Counted from the stretch's first letter, positions 17,490 through 25,447 are shown. The stretch: 64,000 bases of DNA from Flavobacteriales bacterium (GCA_016700415.1 CP065018.1:434001-498000); one strand, 5' to 3'. Program-made: numbers and translations. The notes: generated by a model not told the origin, from the letters alone.

Positions 17490-17807
17490 GGTGTGAAGGG
17501 GTGTTTGTGGTTCTTCGTTTCGTAGCGAGAAAAGTGGTGCGTCGTTCACTGGCTTTGTTGCACTCGTAGTTTGTGTCGATGAATGTCATATTTCTATCGA
17601 CCAATGCAAGTTTATGGCGATGAAAGAACAGATGTCAAGTGCGACCGCTCCTCTTTTCGGGGGATCAGCTTCAAAATGCCCCGTATTTTCTGATCCGAGC
17701 GGTTCATCGTAATTCGCCCGTAGAGCCAGTTCAGGCTCTGATCGGTCTCTCATTTGGCATTGCCCGCCCGCCGGGATGGCTTTCCTTTGCGAGCGGTACC
17801 GAAGTCC
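17490..17807. other. Divergent intergenic region
   Basis: 318 bp between the start of the GEVED protein (minus) and miaE (plus), so both promoters should lie here. No unambiguous TAnnTTTG box was found at a convincing distance from either start. The left half is comparatively AT-rich. Confidence 0.5.
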
Positions 17808-18389
17808 ATGCTAAATCTTCAACTCCCCACTGACCCACGCTGGGCGGCCCTGGTGAAGGAGGATCTGCGGACCTTGTTGATCGACCATGCGTGGTGTGAG
17901 CACAAGGCCGCCAGCAATGCCATGTCCATCATTGTCCGCAATCCCGGGCTCACGGACCTCGTGGAGGCACTAACGCGGATCGCCGAGGAGGAGATGTCCC
18001 ATTTCGGCATGGTGGTGCAGCGTATCCGGGAGCGGGGCTGGACCCTCGGCCCGGAACGCAAGGACAGCTACGTGAACGAACTGCTTACCTTCCTCTCCAA
18101 GGATGGGTCGCCGGAGGCGAGGTTGGTGGACCGATTGCTCTTTTCGGCCATGATCGAGGCGCGCAGTTGCGAGCGGTTCAAGCTGCTCAGTACCACGGCG
18201 GCTGATCCGGAGCTTCGGGAGTTTTACAGGGATCTCATGGAAAGTGAGGCCGGGCACTACGCTACGTTCATCTCTATGGCTCGGAAGTATGGCCCGGGCG
18301 TAGAAGTGGACAGCCGTTGGAAAAACTTTTTGGCTTTTGAGGCCGAGGTGGTGGCCCGCTACGGCACCAGCGCGGAAATGCACGGCTGA
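17808..18389 (+). CDS. miaE: tRNA-(ms2io6A)-hydroxylase
   Basis: MiaE is a ferritin-fold di-iron monooxygenase that hydroxylates the isopentenyl chain of ms2i6A at position 37 of tRNAs. The 193-residue protein shows the metal-ligand pattern of the family: CEHKAASNA in an early helix, EEEMSHFGMV (ExxH type) in the middle, SAMIEARSCERF, and ESEAGHYATFI near the end. The frame extends 18 codons upstream to 17754. The ATG at 17808 was chosen because family members begin with a segment like MLNLQLPTDPRW. The next gene, cinA, follows after 37 bp on the same strand and may be cotranscribed. Identification is good; the activity is inferred. Confidence 0.9.
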   Translation: MLNLQLPTDPRWAALVKEDLRTLLIDHAWCEHKAASNAMSIIVRNPGLTDLVEALTRIAEEEMSHFGMVVQRIRERGWTLGPERKDSYVNELLTFLSKDGSPEARLVDRLLFSAMIEARSCERFKLLSTTAADPELREFYRDLMESEAGHYATFISMARKYGPGVEVDSRWKNFLAFEAEVVARYGTSAEMHG

Positions 18390-18426
18390 AGTAGCCATTT
18401 ATCAATACGATCGACGAGAACGAAAG

Positions 18427-19716
18427 ATGACAGGACCAGGGACCGAGGTCACCGCCGAATGCCTGTGCATCGGCGACGAGCTGTTGATCGGGCAGACCCT
18501 CAACACCAATGCCGCGTGGATGGGCCAGAAGCTCGGCCTCGCAGGCATCCGCCCCATCTTGACCCGCGTGGTGGGGGACGATAAAGAGGTCATTCTCGAT
18601 GCATTGCGCACGGCCAGCGCGGATATCGTGCTGATCACCGGCGGCCTCGGCCCCACCAAGGACGATATCACCAAGCATACCCTGTGCGCGTTCTTCGGCA
18701 CGCACTTGGTACGGAACGAAGAGGCCGAGGCGCGGGTGGTAAAGCTCTTCACCCGCATGGGCCGTGATCCAAAGGAGGTCAAGGAGGCCGATCTGGCCCA
18801 GGCCCAGTTGCCCGAAGGATGCTTGGTGCTGCCCAACGAATTAGGCACGGCCAGCGGCATGTGGTTTGAGCGGGAAGGCCGCGTCTACGTGAGCATGCCC
18901 GGAGTTCCGTATGAAATGCGCGGGATCATGCGTGCCCCCGTGCTCCCCATGTTGCGCGAGCGTTTCAAGCCGCCCACCATCGTCCACCGGACGGTGAAGA
19001 CCACCGGCATGGGTGAGACGCAGCTTGCGGAGCGTATCGCGGCCTGGGAGAGCGCATTGGTGAAGGAGGGCATCCGGCTGGCCTATCTGCCCTCACCGGG
19101 CTTGGTGAAACTTCGCCTTTCCACATATGCGGGCCCCGACCCCGCCGAAACCGCGCAACGCGTGGACCGTCAAGTAAAAGTCCTTTACGGCTTGATCCCC
19201 GAACTCATCTACGGGGAGGGAGAACGTTCCTTGGAGGCGGTGGTAGGGTCGATCCTGAAGGACCATGGCCAAACTTTGGCGCTGGCGGAAAGTTGCACCG
19301 GGGGATACCTCAGTCATCTGGTGACCTCCGTGCCGGGGAGCTCAGCCTACTACATCGGCGGTGTGGTAAGCTATGCCAATGCCGTTAAGATGGAGGAATT
19401 AGGCATCCCCAGTGACATGCTGGAACTGAACGGCGCCGTGAGCAAACCTGTGGTGGAGCGCATGGCGGAAGGGGTGAGGAACGCCTTAAAGAGCGATTGG
19501 GCCGTGGCCACCACGGGCGTGGCGGGACCGGACGGCGGCACGCCCGACAAGCCCGTGGGCACCGTTTGGCTCGCGGTTGCAGGGCCACATGGCGTGGTGT
19601 CCAGTAAAGGCGTGTTCATGGGTACCCGGGACCTGGTGATCCGCCGGTCCGCCATCGCTGCGCTGAACATGCTCCGGAAGCAATTGCTGCTAGCCCGCGA
19701 GACCACCACCGCATAG
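18427..19716 (+). CDS. cinA: CinA-family protein (NMN deamidase / damage-inducible competence protein)
   Basis: A 429-residue two-domain protein of normal family length. Residues of about 8-170 are the MoCF/COG1058 domain with GDELLIGQTLNTNAAWM and LITGGLGPTKDDIT. The C-terminal domain (about 265-425) is the PncC-type NMN amidohydrolase with AESCTGGYLS, the catalytic serine region, VVSYANAVK and TTGVAGPDGGTPDKPVG. Such proteins recycle nicotinamide mononucleotide for NAD salvage and in some lineages are linked to competence. The upstream open frame to 18337 overlaps miaE; the ATG at 18427 leaves a 37-bp gap and fits family N-termini. No frameshift or missing motif is seen. Confidence 0.93.
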   Translation: MTGPGTEVTAECLCIGDELLIGQTLNTNAAWMGQKLGLAGIRPILTRVVGDDKEVILDALRTASADIVLITGGLGPTKDDITKHTLCAFFGTHLVRNEEAEARVVKLFTRMGRDPKEVKEADLAQAQLPEGCLVLPNELGTASGMWFEREGRVYVSMPGVPYEMRGIMRAPVLPMLRERFKPPTIVHRTVKTTGMGETQLAERIAAWESALVKEGIRLAYLPSPGLVKLRLSTYAGPDPAETAQRVDRQVKVLYGLIPELIYGEGERSLEAVVGSILKDHGQTLALAESCTGGYLSHLVTSVPGSSAYYIGGVVSYANAVKMEELGIPSDMLELNGAVSKPVVERMAEGVRNALKSDWAVATTGVAGPDGGTPDKPVGTVWLAVAGPHGVVSSKGVFMGTRDLVIRRSAIAALNMLRKQLLLARETTTA

Positions 19717-19755
19717 CCCGGCTGTTTTTCTTCACCTGTGTAGTGATTTTTCCAT

Positions 19756-19763
19756 TACTTTCG
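19756..19763 (+). promoter_or_regulatory. -7 promoter box of rpmB
   Basis: TACTTTCG lies 20 nt before the rpmB start, in the short gap after cinA. It fits the window-wide TAnnTT(T/C)G pattern. Confidence 0.55.
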
Positions 19764-19783
19764 CCGCCCGAAATCGTACAGCC

Positions 19784-20023
19784 ATGTCACGCATCTGCCA
19801 GATCACCGGAAAGCACGTCATCACCGGCAACTCGGTGAGCCACTCCCACCGCAAGACCCGCCGCACCTTTGCGCCCAACCTGCAGGAGCGGAAGTATTTC
19901 ATCCCCGAGGAGGACCGCACGGTGAAACTGCGTGTTAGCGCGGCCGGTATGCGTACCATCAGCAAGATCGGGATACAAGAGGCCCTGAAACGCGCCAAAG
20001 CGAAGGGTTTCCTTAACGCCTGA
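19784..20023 (+). CDS. rpmB: 50S ribosomal protein L28
   Basis: A 79-residue protein that begins MSRICQITGKHVITGN and contains HSHRKTRRTFAPNLQ, the conserved L28 core. It is a structural protein of the large ribosomal subunit. Length and basic composition are typical. In many Bacteroidota rpmB is followed by rpmG and a small DUF4295 gene; here a strong terminator and a PAP2 gene follow instead. Confidence 0.97.
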   Translation: MSRICQITGKHVITGNSVSHSHRKTRRTFAPNLQERKYFIPEEDRTVKLRVSAAGMRTISKIGIQEALKRAKAKGFLNA

Positions 20024-20042
20024 TCCCTTTTTAGTGCTGCCG

Positions 20043-20073
20043 AAAGGCGCTGTGGCCCGTCCACAGCGCCTTT
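20043..20073 (+). terminator. Terminator after rpmB
   Basis: AAAGGCGCTGTGG pairs exactly with the complement ending at 20073 around a 5-nt loop (CCCGT). T-rich sequence follows (TTTCTTGCGTTTT). It lies 20 nt past the rpmB stop. Confidence 0.9.
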
Positions 20074-20119
20074 CTTGCGTTTTCGGAACGGGGTTGTGGG
20101 TCCAGAATATCATCCGGGA

Positions 20120-20127
20120 TACATTTG
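20120..20127 (+). promoter_or_regulatory. -7 promoter box of the PAP2 gene; predicts a leaderless mRNA
   Basis: TACATTTG is a perfect TAnnTTTG match and ends only 4 nt (GACC) before the ATG at 20132. A start point at the usual distance from this box would fall on or next to the ATG. It decides between the ATG at 20132 and the upstream in-frame start at 20075. Confidence 0.65.
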
Positions 20128-20131
20128 GACC

Positions 20132-20782
20132 ATGCGCGAGCGAAGCATCTGGACATTTACCGCTTGCGCTGTGCTCCTTGCCATTCCCGGTCTCATCGGC
20201 GTCTTACGGCTGGACCATCTGGCCCTGCACATGGCCGTTAACCGGTTCCATGCGCCGTGGGCGGACGTGCTTTTCCCCTACTTGACGGAGATGGCCAACG
20301 GCTGGGTGCCCACCGCGTTGGCCGTGCTCCTGCTTTGGAAAAGCTGGCGTTCGTTCCTGATGGTGGGGCTGAGTGCCGGTTTAAGCGCGATCGTTGTCCA
20401 GTCCCTCAAGCATTTGTTCTTTGCGGACATCGACCGGCCGGGCATGTTCCTGGACCGCATGCCCGGACTGCACATTGTGGCGGGAATGGACCTTTACCAC
20501 CACTTCAGCTTCCCGAGCGGGCATTCAACAGCTGCGTTCAGTATGTGCGCGGCATTGGCCGTGGTGATAGGGAGGTCGAAACCTGCAGCTTTACTTGCGG
20601 TGCTGGCAGCTCTGCTCGCCTTCACCAGGGTGTACCTCTCGCAGCATTTTACGGAGGATGCGCTGGCCGGTGCCTTCGTGGGCACGGTGGTGGCCGTCGG
20701 CGTGTACTTCCTCCTCTACCGGACGGCCTGGGGCAAGCGCACCACACTGGACCGTGCCCCGTTCAACAGCCCGTTCAAGTAG
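20132..20782 (+). CDS. PAP2-family membrane phosphatase
   Basis: A 216-residue integral membrane protein with about six hydrophobic segments. It carries the three PAP2 signature regions: KHLFFADIDRP (motif 1 type), FPSGHST (motif 2, with the catalytic-pocket His) and TRVYLSQHFTEDALAG (motif 3, with the nucleophilic His and the Asp). Such enzymes dephosphorylate lipid phosphates such as undecaprenyl pyrophosphate, phosphatidic acid or lipid A on the outer face of the inner membrane; the substrate cannot be told from sequence alone. The upstream extension to 20075 overlaps the rpmB terminator and was rejected. Confidence 0.9.
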   Translation: MRERSIWTFTACAVLLAIPGLIGVLRLDHLALHMAVNRFHAPWADVLFPYLTEMANGWVPTALAVLLLWKSWRSFLMVGLSAGLSAIVVQSLKHLFFADIDRPGMFLDRMPGLHIVAGMDLYHHFSFPSGHSTAAFSMCAALAVVIGRSKPAALLAVLAALLAFTRVYLSQHFTEDALAGAFVGTVVAVGVYFLLYRTAWGKRTTLDRAPFNSPFK

Positions 20783-20885
20783 CGGACATCCCGAACTCGC
20801 GTATCCGGGGATCTCTACTTTCAAACGGTACTATACCTTTTCGCAATAGAGATGCACCGATCTTTTGATCGGGATGGGCAGCGAT

Positions 20886-20959
20886 GCAAATTCCTGATCC
20901 GCTGATCCCTGATTTCGACCGCCGACGAGGTCTGTCGGAATTAGGGATCAGGAATTTGC
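20886..20959. terminator. Large hairpin between convergent genes, probable bidirectional terminator
   Basis: GCAAATTCCTGATCC (20886-20900) is an exact inverted copy of 20945-20959. An alternative stem, CTGATCCCTGATTTC (20902-20916) with 20938-20952, competes with it, and a CCGAC/GTCGG stem caps both. It lies between a plus-strand and a minus-strand stop codon. It may be a terminator for both genes or a dispersed palindromic repeat. Confidence 0.6.
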
Positions 20960-21003
20960 GGATCCGCCAGCTACTTCGGGCGTTATTGTAATGCGAAACG
21001 GTA

Positions 21004-22134
21004 TTACTTGCCGTCGTAGGTGATCCGGTAGATCAGGTCGGCGGAATCGTCGCTCAACAGCATCGAGCCGTCAGGGAGTTCCAAGAGATCCACCGGTCGT
21101 CCCCATGCACTGTTCCCGTCCAGCCAACCTTCGGCGAAGACTTCCGTGGTGGCCGTGCCATCGTCTTTGGGAAAAGCTACGGCGACACGATATCCGATAG
21201 GCGTGCTCCGGTTCCATGAACCGTGCTCGGCGATGAAGATGGCATGTCGGTACTTCTCCGGGAACATGGAGCCGCGATAAAACTTCATGCCCAATGCGGC
21301 CACATGGGGGCCGAGCAAAGCGGCCGGCGCGGCATAGTCGGAGCAATCCTTGCCCTTTCCGAATTCCGGATCAAGAATGTCGCCCTGATGGCAGTAGGGA
21401 TAGCCGAAGTGCCGGCCGACGGAGGTGAGATGGTCGAGTTCGTCATTGGGCACATCATTGCCCAGCATGTCGCGGCCATTATCAGTGAACCAGAGCGAGC
21501 TGTCCTTTGGGTCCCAGTCGAAGCCCACGCTGTTGCGCACACCGTGCGCGATGATCTCCATGTTGCTTCCGTCCGGGTCCATGCGCGTGATGGAGGCGAA
21601 GATGCTGTCCTCACTGAGGCAGATGTTGCAGGGCGCTCCCACCGGCACATAGAGCTTTCCGTCCGGACCGAACGCGATGTATTTCCAGCCGTGATGCTCC
21701 TTGTCGGGGTATTGGTCATAAACCGTCACAGGGGCGGGTGGATCCCCGAGCCTGTCCGCGATGCCGGGCAACTTGACGATCTTGCTCACGGAGCTGACGT
21801 AGAGGTCGCCTTCATGCCAGGCCACGCCCACGGGCATGTTCAGCTTGGTGGCAATGGTGAAGAGGGTGTCGGCCGTGCCGTCCCCATTGAGATCGCGGAG
21901 TGCGTAGACATTTCCCTCGCCCCGGGAACCCACGTATACTGTGCCGTCAGATCCCAAGCTCATGCCGCGCGCATTGCGCACGTTTTTCGCAAAGATCGAA
22001 AGATGGAATCCCGGGGGCAGGCTGATCTCCTGTAGGCGCGGTTGGCCGGCGAACATGGTGGGTTGGCAAACCCCGCCCATGAAGAGGAGCGCGGCCAAAG
22101 GAAGAAGTCGGACTGTGGTAGACGTGATCTTCAT
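21004..22134 (-). CDS. Exported sorbosone/glucose dehydrogenase-like beta-propeller protein
   Basis: A 376-residue protein with an N-terminal export signal (LLPLAALLFMGGVCQP; a lipoprotein cysteine at about 24 is possible but the lipobox is not canonical). The body is a PQQ-dependent-type propeller with MPVGVAWHEGDLYVS, KYIAFGPDGKLYVPVG, AHGVRNSVGFDWDP, WFTDNGRDMLGND and AEHGSWNRS. These are hallmarks of the L-sorbosone dehydrogenase branch. No T9SS tail is present, unlike the related protein at 554-2173, so it is predicted to stay periplasmic or membrane-anchored. Its ATG overlaps the stop codon of the upstream stress-protein gene as ATGA, so the two are probably cotranslated. Substrate unknown. 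Confidence 0.88.
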   Translation of the reverse strand: MKITSTTVRLLPLAALLFMGGVCQPTMFAGQPRLQEISLPPGFHLSIFAKNVRNARGMSLGSDGTVYVGSRGEGNVYALRDLNGDGTADTLFTIATKLNMPVGVAWHEGDLYVSSVSKIVKLPGIADRLGDPPAPVTVYDQYPDKEHHGWKYIAFGPDGKLYVPVGAPCNICLSEDSIFASITRMDPDGSNMEIIAHGVRNSVGFDWDPKDSSLWFTDNGRDMLGNDVPNDELDHLTSVGRHFGYPYCHQGDILDPEFGKGKDCSDYAAPAALLGPHVAALGMKFYRGSMFPEKYRHAIFIAEHGSWNRSTPIGYRVAVAFPKDDGTATTEVFAEGWLDGNSAWGRPVDLLELPDGSMLLSDDSADLIYRITYDGK

Positions 22135-22574
22135 TCGTCGAGGGGAGTGGGCACTACGAGCACTGCGAAGCGGTTTGCGCGAAGGACATCATCACAGGTA
22201 CTGCCCATAAAGGCTTTTGCCAATCCCCGCCGTCCGTGGGTGCCCATCACGATGATGTCCGCGTGAAGGCGTTCGGCCTCGCCAAGGATCGTCTCCACCG
22301 TTGGCCCCATCACCAAGAGGGGCTGGGCGCTGATGCCCTGGGCGGCGAGCCGGGAAGTGATCTGTTGCAGTTCGCCATGTTCCTCGCGCAAGGTGTCCGC
22401 TCTAACATCGCGTATGTATTGGGGGCCGGCCTCATAGCCGACGAAATCCGGGTCCGGTGCGGCCACGTGCAGGACCCACAGCTTCGCGTCCATCTTGCTG
22501 GCCAGTTCAGCGGCGTGTTGCAGTACGGTCCCGGTCTCCGCCTTCAGGTCGAGGGGGGTGAGGATGTTTTTCAT
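22131..22574 (-). CDS. Universal stress protein, UspA family
   Basis: A 147-residue cytoplasmic alpha/beta protein. It starts MKNILTPLDLKAETG and has the ATP-binding signature G-2x-G-9x-G(S/T) as GTHGRRGLAKAFMGST. Family members bind ATP and respond to starvation or other stress. The product of the next gene is an exported dehydrogenase-like protein, translationally coupled through a 4-bp overlap. A TAACTTTC promoter-like box lies 19 nt upstream of the start. Confidence 0.92.
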   Translation of the reverse strand: MKNILTPLDLKAETGTVLQHAAELASKMDAKLWVLHVAAPDPDFVGYEAGPQYIRDVRADTLREEHGELQQITSRLAAQGISAQPLLVMGPTVETILGEAERLHADIIVMGTHGRRGLAKAFMGSTCDDVLRANRFAVLVVPTPLDE

Positions 22575-22593
22575 GGTGCGTTGAGCAACTTTG

Positions 22594-22601
22594 GAAAGTT
22601 A
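22594..22601 (-). promoter_or_regulatory. -7 promoter box of the universal stress protein gene
   Basis: The minus strand reads TAACTTTC, one change from TAnnTTTG, 19 nt before the start codon. Confidence 0.4.
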
Positions 22602-22622
22602 ACCGGGGCGGACCGAAAATAA

Positions 22623-22648
22623 AAATGGCGGTCCCAAGACCGCCATTT
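22623..22648 (-). terminator. Terminator of the AT-hook protein gene
   Basis: A perfect 11-bp stem AAATGGCGGTC with a 4-nt loop, followed on the minus strand by A/T-rich sequence. It lies 24 nt past the stop codon at 22672. Confidence 0.88.
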
Positions 22649-22671
22649 CCATGCCAGATCAAGGCCAAAGG

Positions 22672-23271
22672 CTATGACGCCATTTCCACTTCCGGGGCAA
22701 GCACCAAGCGGTCGTAATGCTGCTTGCGCAGTTTTCCACTGCTTTGGAAGAACCAGTCCTTCATTCCGTAGTGGTAGCCGCGGCGCAATCCGCTGTGGTG
22801 GGTGCCCAGCAATTTCTTTTTACCGCTCAGCTTTTGGAGGGCGCGGGTCAGGAACGCCTCGACCTCCGCAGCGGAGAGCGTGGGTTCATGGTTGGTCGCC
22901 CACGTAGTGGCATGTTCAAGCAATTCCTCTTTGGGCAGGAGCCTGCCGGTAGAGTTGATCGCATTGAGGATCACGTTGTCCCATTCGTTCAGCGCGCGTT
23001 CCTTGCGTTCGCGCTTTTTGGGCCTTCCCGGCTTTCCGGGGGGCTTGGCGGCAGTTTCGGACTTCCTGGGCCGGCCTGGGCCGCGCTTCACCACACCGGC
23101 AATGGCCGGTTTCGGGCCGGTGGACCGGACCGGAGCGGTTGCCTTGTCCTTCTTCAGGTCGGCAATAGTGGACCGCACTAAGCCTAACTGGAAGTTCAGC
23201 CTCCGCCTTTCAGCCCGATAATGGCTGAGGAGTTGGTCAATGTCCTTTTCACTCAAGCGTTTCTTCGCCAT
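22672..23271 (-). CDS. AT-hook DNA-binding protein, histone H1-like
   Basis: A 199-residue basic protein. The N-terminal part (about 1-42) is a predicted coiled coil with KRLSEKDIDQLLSHYRAERR. The middle is rich in K, P and A and has two AT-hooks, KRGPGRPRK (about 62-70) and GKPGRPKKR (about 79-87), which bind the minor groove of AT-rich DNA. The C-terminal part (about 95-199) is a folded segment with LNEWDNVILNAIN and LRRGYHYGMKDWFF. The layout suggests a nucleoid or regulatory protein. It is monocistronic, with a consensus -7 box 39 nt upstream and its own terminator. I do not recognise a characterised homologue; DNA binding is inferred from the hooks. Confidence 0.75.
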   Translation of the reverse strand: MAKKRLSEKDIDQLLSHYRAERRRLNFQLGLVRSTIADLKKDKATAPVRSTGPKPAIAGVVKRGPGRPRKSETAAKPPGKPGRPKKRERKERALNEWDNVILNAINSTGRLLPKEELLEHATTWATNHEPTLSAAEVEAFLTRALQKLSGKKKLLGTHHSGLRRGYHYGMKDWFFQSSGKLRKQHYDRLVLAPEVEMAS

Positions 23272-23310
23272 TGCAAAATCAGTTTATGATGTATTTTTTT
23301 TGGAGCGGTA

Positions 23311-23318
23311 CAAAGGTA
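23311..23318 (-). promoter_or_regulatory. -7 promoter box of the AT-hook gene
   Basis: The minus strand reads TACCTTTG, an exact consensus match, leaving a leader of about 39 nt. The leader contains a long A/T run (T8 on the plus strand near 23293). Confidence 0.55.
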
Positions 23319-23376
23319 TGGATCATCACACGACCCTGTCAGGGCATGTTCACCACTTTAGCATTAATTGAGGTTT

Positions 23377-24429
23377 CTATTCAACGGTGATCAATGCACC
23401 TTTCTTATGCTCATGGAGAATGCCGATATTATCGACGTGTTGCCCGTTACTTGCGACCAATGCGGTTATTTCGGGAATTAGTTCTTTGGAACAGGAGATG
23501 AGCAATCCGCCGCTCGTCTGGGGGTCGTTCAATATCATCATCCGCTCCATGGTCCCTGCGCCTTCTACCTTGTCGGCAAGGCTTTTCCAATTTCGCAATG
23601 CGCCGTCCGCATAGCAACCCTCTTTCACATAGGCCAAGGCTTCCGGTATCAGGGGAATATCGGCATAAGCCAACCGGGCATTCACGTGGCTGCCTTGGCA
23701 CATTTCCGCCAAGTGCCCGAGCAGCCCGAACCCGGTGACATCGGTAAGCGCATGGACACCCGGCATTTCGCCCAGTTGCGTCCCGATACTATTGGGGCGT
23801 ACCATGATATCCCTGGCGATATGTGCATGTTCCGGCCGAAGTATCCCGCGCTTTTGTGCAGTGCTGAGAACACCCACGCCCAACGGCTTTGTGAGCAGGA
23901 GCACGTCCCCGCCACGCGCGCCATCGTTACGTTTGACATGGGCGGTCTTCACCTCGCCGGTAACGGCCAGACCGAAGAACGGTTCAAGCGCATCGATGCT
24001 GTGCCCCCCGGCCAATGGGATCCCACAGTCATGGCAGGCCTGACGACCGCCCTCCACCACGAGGGCTGCCAGTTCAGCACCGAGCTTCGCCAAGGGCCAA
24101 CCTAGGATGGCGACCGCAAGCAGTGGCCGGCCCCCCATAGCGTAAACATCACTAAGGGCGTTGGTGGCCGCGATACGGCCGAAATCGAACGGGTCATCCA
24201 CAATAGGGGTGAAAAAATCAGTAGTGCTGATCAAGGCACGGCCATCCCCTAAGTCGTACACGGCAGCATCGTCGCGGCTTTGGTAGCCGACAAGCAAACG
24301 GGGATCCGGCAATGTCCCCAGGTCGCTTGCCAAGATCTTCTCCAGGTCCGCCGGAGCGATCTTGCAGCCGCAGCCAGCACCATGGCTGTGCTCGGTAAGG
24401 CGGACCTCAGTGGTTTTTGCTTCGCTCAT
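23377..24429 (-). CDS. selD: Selenide, water dikinase (selenophosphate synthetase)
   Basis: SelD makes selenophosphate from selenide and ATP, the selenium donor for selenoprotein or seleno-tRNA synthesis. The 350-residue protein has the family N-terminus HGAGCGCKIAP, where the reactive residue is cysteine rather than selenocysteine. It also has DDAAVYDLGDGRALISTTDFF, metal- and ATP-binding positions and the PurM-like core (GGHSIDALEPFFG, TDVTGFGLLGH). Its start lies inside the 3-prime end of selU, with a 23-bp overlap, so the pair is one operon. No selA or selB is seen in the window, which fits use of selenium for tRNA 2-selenouridine. Confidence 0.95.
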   Translation of the reverse strand: MSEAKTTEVRLTEHSHGAGCGCKIAPADLEKILASDLGTLPDPRLLVGYQSRDDAAVYDLGDGRALISTTDFFTPIVDDPFDFGRIAATNALSDVYAMGGRPLLAVAILGWPLAKLGAELAALVVEGGRQACHDCGIPLAGGHSIDALEPFFGLAVTGEVKTAHVKRNDGARGGDVLLLTKPLGVGVLSTAQKRGILRPEHAHIARDIMVRPNSIGTQLGEMPGVHALTDVTGFGLLGHLAEMCQGSHVNARLAYADIPLIPEALAYVKEGCYADGALRNWKSLADKVEGAGTMERMMILNDPQTSGGLLISCSKELIPEITALVASNGQHVDNIGILHEHKKGALITVE

Positions 24430-25435
24430 GTTCCAGTAGTTTCAGGGCAAGTTGTTGGTGGCTGCACTCCCCAGCGGGAAGAATGCGCGTTTTCTTCGGG
24501 TCGCGTGCCGCCAAGCCCCGTGCATATGTTTTGTCGTAATACGTCAGCATGATCAGCGCCACGCGATGCAGGTCGCCCGTTTTCAACGCCTCCAATGCCT
24601 CCTTGGCGTGTTGTGGCCCTAAACGTTTCTGTATTCTTAGTGTGGCAGCGGCCAGCTCTTCCTCTGGGAAATCCCCATAATCCTTGACCAGCCTTGCGGC
24701 GCGTTGCTCCACGGGCATGTCGATAAAATGCACCGTCCGGGAACGCATTTGTGCAAAGAAGGGATCAGGGATCTTCACGTGCCCCACCAGTTGGCTTTCG
24801 TCCTCCACCCAGATCGACCTTCCGGGATCAAGTTGGGACAAGGCATCCCATAGCAAGTTCTCGAAGTGCTCCGTGGTGGGCTGTACCTTTTCGCCAATAC
24901 CGCCAAAGGAGGATCCCTTGTGATGCGCCAGTCCTTCAAGGTCCACGATCTGCTCACCTTCCTGTCGGAGCAGGCCCAATAGCTCGGTCTTTCCGGTGCC
25001 GGTATAGCCCCCGAGCACCTCCAGGACCCAAGACAAGGAGAGTGATGCAAGCACACGCTCCCGGAATGACTTATAACCCCGTTTCAGGACGATCACCTCT
25101 TGGAACCCGGCCTTTTCGAGCAACCAGGCCACGCTGGCACTGCGCTCGCCACCCCGCCAGCAATGCACGCCCACTTTGCCGTCCGGAGCCAGTGTACGGG
25201 CCTGTTCCACGATCTCGGCCATTTTCGGGCCGATGATGCGCAGGCCCTCCAACATGGCCGCGTCCCGTCCGGTCTGCTTGTACAAGGTCCCAACAACGGC
25301 ACGTTCCTGATCCGTGAAGAGCGGAACGTTGAATGCCCCCGGAATATGACCTCGAAGGTATTCCCCCGGCGAACGAACGTCGATCAGCGGCACGCGGGCT
25401 GAAAGGAACCGGTCAATAGGAGCTGAGAGTGGCAC
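24407..25435 (-). CDS. selU: tRNA 2-selenouridine synthase
   Basis: SelU (MnmH) first geranylates and then selenates the 2-thiouridine at the wobble position of some tRNAs. The 342-residue protein has an N-terminal rhodanese domain (about 1-130) with the active-site loop CWRGGERSAS, followed by a P-loop domain with GGYTGTGKTELL (Walker A) and VEDESQLVG. The start is GTG at 25435. That choice is supported by a TAATTTCG -7 box ending 4 nt before it. It overlaps selD by 23 bp and so is expected to be coexpressed with its selenium donor. Confidence 0.93.
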   Translation of the reverse strand: MPLSAPIDRFLSARVPLIDVRSPGEYLRGHIPGAFNVPLFTDQERAVVGTLYKQTGRDAAMLEGLRIIGPKMAEIVEQARTLAPDGKVGVHCWRGGERSASVAWLLEKAGFQEVIVLKRGYKSFRERVLASLSLSWVLEVLGGYTGTGKTELLGLLRQEGEQIVDLEGLAHHKGSSFGGIGEKVQPTTEHFENLLWDALSQLDPGRSIWVEDESQLVGHVKIPDPFFAQMRSRTVHFIDMPVEQRAARLVKDYGDFPEEELAAATLRIQKRLGPQHAKEALEALKTGDLHRVALIMLTYYDKTYARGLAARDPKKTRILPAGECSHQQLALKLLEHERSKNH

Positions 25436-25439
25436 GGGA

Positions 25440-25447
25440 CGAAATTA
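25440..25447 (-). promoter_or_regulatory. -7 promoter box of selU-selD; predicts a leaderless GTG start
   Basis: The minus strand reads TAATTTCG, then TCCC, then the GTG start. The spacing is identical to that of the ATG genes at 20132, 27140 and 41034. Confidence 0.6.
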
